Shown here one piece after another: positions 58,661-64,000 of a DNA stretch of 64,000 nt. Positions within the stretch are counted from its first letter, which is position 1. Every line of letters begins with the position of its first letter. The notes beneath the pieces were generated by a model. The model worked only from the letters and a program-made list of their open reading frames with translations, made no database searches and was not told where the DNA came from. The translations under genes and the position numbers were made by a program. This stretch comes from Phocoena phocoena (Eukaryota; Chordata; Mammalia; Artiodactyla; Phocoenidae). The stretch covers positions 138,364,263 through 138,428,262 of the forward strand of contig NC_089221.1 in NCBI RefSeq assembly GCF_963924675.1. The letters run 5' to 3'.

Positions 58661-60130
58661 GCCCTAGAGCCCATCCCAAGTTCCCAAATTTTTGTTGCCT
58701 TTTAGAAAAGTTATAATTCTACATTCTAACTCGTATTCATAGATCAAAAAAAATTCTGAACTCAATGAAACCACTTATACACACATCGTTTTAAGTTTTA
58801 TTTATACTTCTTAGTTCAAGAATTACACACTAGCCAACATTATTATATATTTACATGCTGAAAGTGGCTGTAATGTTTAAATCCAAGAAAATAATTCTTA
58901 TGTGCTACTCATTTATAATCCTCATTTGTTACTATCTCATGTATCCCAGAGATTGTAGTAATCCTGTTTTTTAGAAAGACATGAAAATAAATGCAATGAT
59001 ATCCACTTGTGTTTTGCATTTTCTAGCCGTTGGAAAATGTGCATTATGTGCATATTAAGAAAGGCTACAAGGTAATTAGTAAGGCTGATAATCACTACAT
59101 TGTGAAGAAACTAGAATATCACTTTTTATAAAAGGACAATTCAGAACTGTGCAGGGACAATATTCATAACAGAACTATTTAAACACCCATGCAAATAAAA
59201 ACTTTAAAATGTTATGGAATTTAAATTATTTTCAACTTTGAATTAATATGTTTAAAATGAACACTGAACTCAAATTATTGAACTAAAAAGAGAAAGATAC
59301 AAGCTGATGAAACTGTCAACTTGCTTCAGATGGTGCCAGGACACACATATGGGCATCAGAATAATGACGTGTGACAGGAAAGAGACATTTGGTTTTAAAG
59401 TTAAAAAAACACAAAGATTTGTTCTTCAGTTTGGATTGCATTTACCTTTTTCACAAAACAAATTCTCGAAGCAAATTAAAACCCGATGTCAGCGTTTTGC
59501 ATTCATCTATGGATTTACAGAAATGTTTTACTTCAATTTGCAAATAACTAATAGATATTTAAGTGTTTTTTTTTCTTAAATGACTTCTTTAGTGTGGTGT
59601 CTTAATTAGCATTCTGTTGGCTCCTTACTACTTTTTACAATGTTCCTAGTGTATTTGGAAAATATTTTTTAAACCTTTGGTGTGAAGCAGTGTCTTTTTT
59701 TCCCATTTTCCCTCATTTTTTCTTTTTCCTTTCTTTTTTTTTTTAATAATTCTGGAGTCTTTGGTTAAAAGGAACAATACCACCTAAGGACAAAATGCTA
59801 TTATTAAAAAAAAGGTCTTCTCTATGTATTATGTGTAACACATTTCTGGAGCAGGTATGAATAAAAAGCATTTTTATTTCCTGAAGTGCCATCAATATAA
59901 ACCTTTACTCTTTGAAAATTGAGATTTAAGTTATGATCTTTGATTTCTTAAACTCTTACATATAAAAAATTCTATCAAGTAATCAATGATCATTTCTGCT
60001 TTTCCCAGTTGACATTTCTAAGGCTATCTCTTGGTTGTTTCATCGACTACGTAAACACTATAGCATTTCCCATAGAGGGGGCAGGAGTGGGAATGACTGA
60101 GCGGGCAAGTAAAAGAGTATGTGTGTTTGA

Positions 60131-60177
<47 letters not shown>

Positions 60178-62900
60178 TGTGTGATAGCAAATTGAAACCC
60201 TTCTGTCTGGGATCCCAAACCATTTATGCAAAAGGGTATTTAAATTTCTCTGCTGGGGCTGCAGCAACTGTACTTAGTAAAAAAATAAATAAAAATTAAG
60301 GGAAAAAAACCTAAACAATTATTTGTATCTATCGACTATTCATTTACAGCATGTTTAATTATTTACATAATAACACATCAACTTAAGCCATAAACAGAAT
60401 CAGCATGTTGCCTTACCATAAAATACAAATTAGAAGTTAAAAATATTTAAGAAATCTGTTTTAATATTTACACACGTTCAGTGAAAGTTATGGTTGCTCA
60501 CATTACATGGACTCTGTATACTCAGCAAAATGGCATGATTGCTACAGTTGAGAATATCTGCCCTAACCAACATGGTGGGGTTTAGTTATTTTTTTTCCTC
60601 CTCCTAGGAGGAATTTTTTTTTTTTATCATTTTGTGTTTTCTTAAGACATTTTTCTTTTTAAATCACCAATGGACAAGGTTATTTGTTTCCTTGAAAAAG
60701 AGAATAGACAAGCAATGTGAAAACTAGTGAATTTCTATGTTCTGAGGTATAGTACTATTGTAGTGTCAAACTGTGCAGTGGTCCATAAGAACTGTAGGCA
60801 TTGATTTGCTGAAAGAGAAATGCTCAGTACCCTGTATTACTTGTTTCAATATGTTGATTTGTCAGTTGCCAAATGAAAAATATTCATACACTGATTTAAT
60901 GAAGGAAATAAACATATTAGCTTATTCCTTTTGTTTTCCAACGTATGAATGCATATATATGTATGTATGTTTACGCGGATCTATATATACACATATATAC
61001 ATGTAGATATGTTGTAGACCTGCTTGTTGGCTGTTTTTGTTATTGAGTATGACTTTACTCATCAAATTGGACAACAGTTACCTATAGAAAATGGAAATTT
61101 GTCTTAGTTGCCAATTTAATGCAGGTCTTGCTTAAAATAAACGTGACTCATTTCCCCATTATGCATTCCACTGAACTTTCTCTATGCATTGTGCTTTTGT
61201 AAGCTGACAGATTTTTGTGTTCCTAATGCTAGAATGTAAAGCCTTTTGGTTCCTAAACCATTTTTATTATTATTTTTTCACTTAGCACTGCTTTTGAAGA
61301 AATGAGAAAAGGTCTAGATGGCACTGCTTAAGTCTTTTCCCATTATTGAATTGCAGTAGAAAGAATTGTAACATTCCTTATGCAAACACATGATTATGTT
61401 GCATGAGTTTTCAGTTCTGAAAATGCATTTCATACCTACTAGCAGTCATGTACAATATATATACAGATTGAGATCAAAGATTGCATTTAGACTGTGCATT
61501 ATAGAGTCAGAATTTGCCTATGAATTTCACAAAGATGAAAAACACCTTAATTGCTGGCTATCTGGCTATTTTATTACCAAAAGAAAAACTATACATATAT
61601 GTATAAACTGATAGTAATACCATATCAGAATTGCCAAAACATACTTTTGTGGTCCTTAAATTTAAACACTGGATATCAAGCTGACTGGTCTTTTTGAAGA
61701 CTTAAAGATCTAGCACCCCTCCCTGGCCCTCCCCCAATTTGGTGACTAAAATCCAATTCAAACACAATAAATATACACTTTAAGAATAAATTCTCTATCT
61801 ACTGTTATCTCTGGGCAGGATGAGGCAGTTTTTTCTACCTACATGGTTACTGAATGCCAATATATGGATTTCGCTCTAGGGCTTCTGTTTCAAGGTCCCA
61901 TCTTCTCCTTTTCCCTAGATTTTTCTTATCTCTGCAGGCGGAAATGAATCCCTGGTCATATGCTTTTGAGGCTCATGTTGCAAAGCTGCTTCTGTCCACT
62001 TTGATCTAGATTTCTCTGTTGACTTCCCTGGACATCAAAATTTTGTTGTAACCATAAATGGCAATATGAAGGATTTTTATGGCTTTTATGATAATTGCAA
62101 TTAAGAGCCCACTTTTAGGTTGGAGCTCTGAGTTGTCTCTAGAAAAACCTTTCCAGAATGGCATTTTGGAGTTGTACACCTGAGTTATCAATATGCTCCT
62201 TCCTGATATATGCTACTCAAACTTTAAGCCCTAGTGACAAGGGGCAGGCACTTTTATTAGCGTGATGTCCCAAAATGATTGCCCAGGGGAAAGTGTGTCC
62301 CTGGAGAAACTTGAGGAATCTCTGCTCTGAGCCCAGGGGCAGCATGTAGGTTGGATTCTGCCCAAAGATCATACTCAGAGGTGTTCAAGTATATAATCAA
62401 AAAAATAAGGGCCAGAGTTCCCTATGCTGGTGAAAAAAAATATCATCCCATTTGGGGGGGCAAATTCAGAAAGCTGGATGCTAAACCTTTTTTTTTCTCT
62501 AATAGTGGGAATAGAAGGGCAGCAAGACTCCATCATATTTGAAGCTGCTGAATCATCAGGGAAAGAAAACATACATTTTATCCACAGGCAGATACTGGCC
62601 TTGGCTACTATGCACAATTAGGGATGTTACTCTGAAAAGAAGTGTTTATTTTTTAAATAGAAGTAGCAAAGTCATCCTCCAAGAAAAAGTTCAGTCAAAT
62701 CAAACTCTAAGGAAAAATGAGCAATTCACTATTTTCTCCGAGAAAGGCAAAATATGAACCGCACATCGACAGAATAAAATGTATTAGCTTATTCTCTTGC
62801 CTGTCCAACATATGAATGCATATATCCAATTAGTATAGAAAGAAGCACAATGACATAATTTAAAAATTGAATAAAAACAGTATATCGTGCCTGCCTGATT
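58661..62900. other. Repeat-poor AT-rich unique DNA
   Basis: About 4.2 kb without any interspersed repeat that I can recognise, the longest such stretch in the window. The texture is that of a long 3' UTR or a conserved non-coding block (AT-rich, several AATAAA-type hexamers, T runs), but no coding exon is visible next to it. It holds a TG array at 60132-60176 and a TA/CATA-rich patch at 60950-61010. Confidence 0.5.
60132..60176. repeat. TG microsatellite, about 22 units
   Basis: An uninterrupted TG array. Open frames over it (Cys/Val on one strand, Thr/His on the other) are artefacts. Confidence 0.97.
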
Positions 62901-64000
62901 ATGTTATATATTTTTCTACAGTATCAACTGAGGCTCATAACATTCACCATGTTAACGTTATTCTGTTTTCCACGACTTTTCCTATTTTCTTTGACTAGGC
63001 AGGTTGCAACATACACAATGAAATCACCCTTAAAAATACCAAACCCAGCAAAACTACAAAGTAACCCTACTTGTGCACATAATCTTTGAAGTACTGTTTG
63101 CTATGAAAGATACAAAGGTGAACTTCACTGCCCATAAGGAAACATAGTTCTCTCAAAATCTCTCCAAAGCCTTACTTCGTCTGTCTCTTAATAAGAATAT
63201 AATCAGAATTTCAGAAGCAAGAAAAGTTAGAAAAGACCATTAATCCTCTAAAGAAATGAACAAATCCTTCCTTTGAAATAACCTATTAAATTCAGAAATA
63301 AACTGTAGGAAAATGTTGTAGAGACAGCTGACACTGTCTGAGAAAAGCGTCCTGTTTGCTAGCTCTGTCTGTGCTTTATATTCATATATTGGAATGACTC
63401 CCAGTGTAACCTAAGATGATTCTAATTCCACTATCTTTTCTATTTGGGGGTTGTCTTTTTATTAGATAAACTATAAAAACCTCTCTAGGTATGCTGTCAA
63501 AAGCTTGTGAGGTTGGAGGAAAAAAATCTCTCTCGCTCTACCTTTCACCACTGAACACAGTATGTGTGGACCGGATGCTACAAGGGGCTGATAAGGGCCA
63601 TGCTGCTCACTTGCTTTAATTTTGTTACAACAGCTGTTTCTGGATTTTCCACTCTGCTCTGGGTTATTAACTCTTAGTTTAACAACCTCGGAAATAGCCT
63701 CTTCGAAAAATTTCTTTGGCCCCCATGCATGAAAACATTCAGAAGTCTCCCCTTCTCTAAATGTCAAAGTAGAAGATGTTGGAGTTGATTCTTATGCTCA
63801 AGCAAACAGAGCCTGGCCAAACTGGTTTCCTGAGTCTCTGTCTTGACTCTCCCTATCCTGTTTGAACTACATGAGAACCTTCTACAATCCAGTGGGAATT
63901 AACTTCCCATGGCACCATTATCACCTTAATAAGACAGGCATAGACCATCTTCAGTTAGCATGTTTGCGTGGCACGGCAGACCGCATGCCAACCTTAGGAA
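62901..64000. other. Unique DNA, no gene confirmed
   Basis: No repeat recognised. A 98-codon minus-strand frame at 63471-63767 starts MTFREGETSECFHAWG. It has no family I know and a mixed, protein-like composition, but neither splice sites nor homology can be shown here. Confidence 0.4.

Noticed and set aside
60009..60299. 96-codon frame with a Cys/Val repeat
   Set aside because: It crosses the TG microsatellite; no domain.

Overview
This window is nuclear DNA from a mammal, almost certainly a cetacean and more likely a toothed whale. The main evidence is ten copies of the roughly 200-bp tRNA-derived SINE that starts GGGCTTCCCTGGTGG and ends in poly(A), the CHR/CHR-2 type of whales and dolphins. 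It sits beside cetartiodactyl-type L1 3' ends, and I see no ruminant BovB. The species and chromosome cannot be read from the sequence. There is no bacterial or viral gene system and no recognisable multi-exon host gene. The window behaves as intergenic or deep-intronic DNA made of layered retroelements and unique AT-rich sequence.

Layout. 0-3.6 kb: a GGAA purine microsatellite, decayed L1 fragments and a cluster of three SINEs, one inserted in the tail of another. 3.6-8.9 kb: an almost complete minus-strand L1 with broken ORF1 and ORF2 and a SINE inside ORF2. It lies inside an older L1. 9-21.7 kb: mostly unique DNA with MIR, MER5A, L2 and an old 0.8-kb L1 end. 21.7-28.3 kb: three 5'-truncated plus-strand L1 ends (one with a perfect 16-bp duplication), an MLT1-type LTR split by a SINE, and a MIR split by a SINE. 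28-40 kb: unique DNA with scattered MIRs and one SINE. 40-42.3 kb: an old L1 carrying a SINE, placed against a MER5A that contains a G-quadruplex-type tract. 44.9-45.5 kb: a three-layer nest of MER20, L1 and SINE. 46-52.2 kb: old repeats and an MLT2-type LTR. 53.8-55.2 kb: a processed retrocopy of YEATS4 (GAS41) on the minus strand. 55.2-64 kb: mostly unique, repeat-poor DNA with a TG microsatellite.

The most notable object is the YEATS4 retrocopy. It has a perfect 14-bp target-site duplication, a poly(A) tail and poly(A) signal, a CpG-rich 5' leader, and a 201-codon open frame. That frame keeps the whole histone-reading YEATS domain, with H43, Y74 and W93 in place. A 14-base A tract then shifts the frame and replaces the C-terminal coiled coil with a short new tail.

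How the parts relate: the window is best read as a stratigraphy. MIR, L2, MER5A, MER20 and MLT LTRs are oldest, old L1s are next, cetartiodactyl-type L1s later, and the CHR-type SINEs and probably the YEATS4 retrocopy are youngest. Several insertion events can be ordered from target-site duplications read directly in the sequence. I found no convincing undescribed system.
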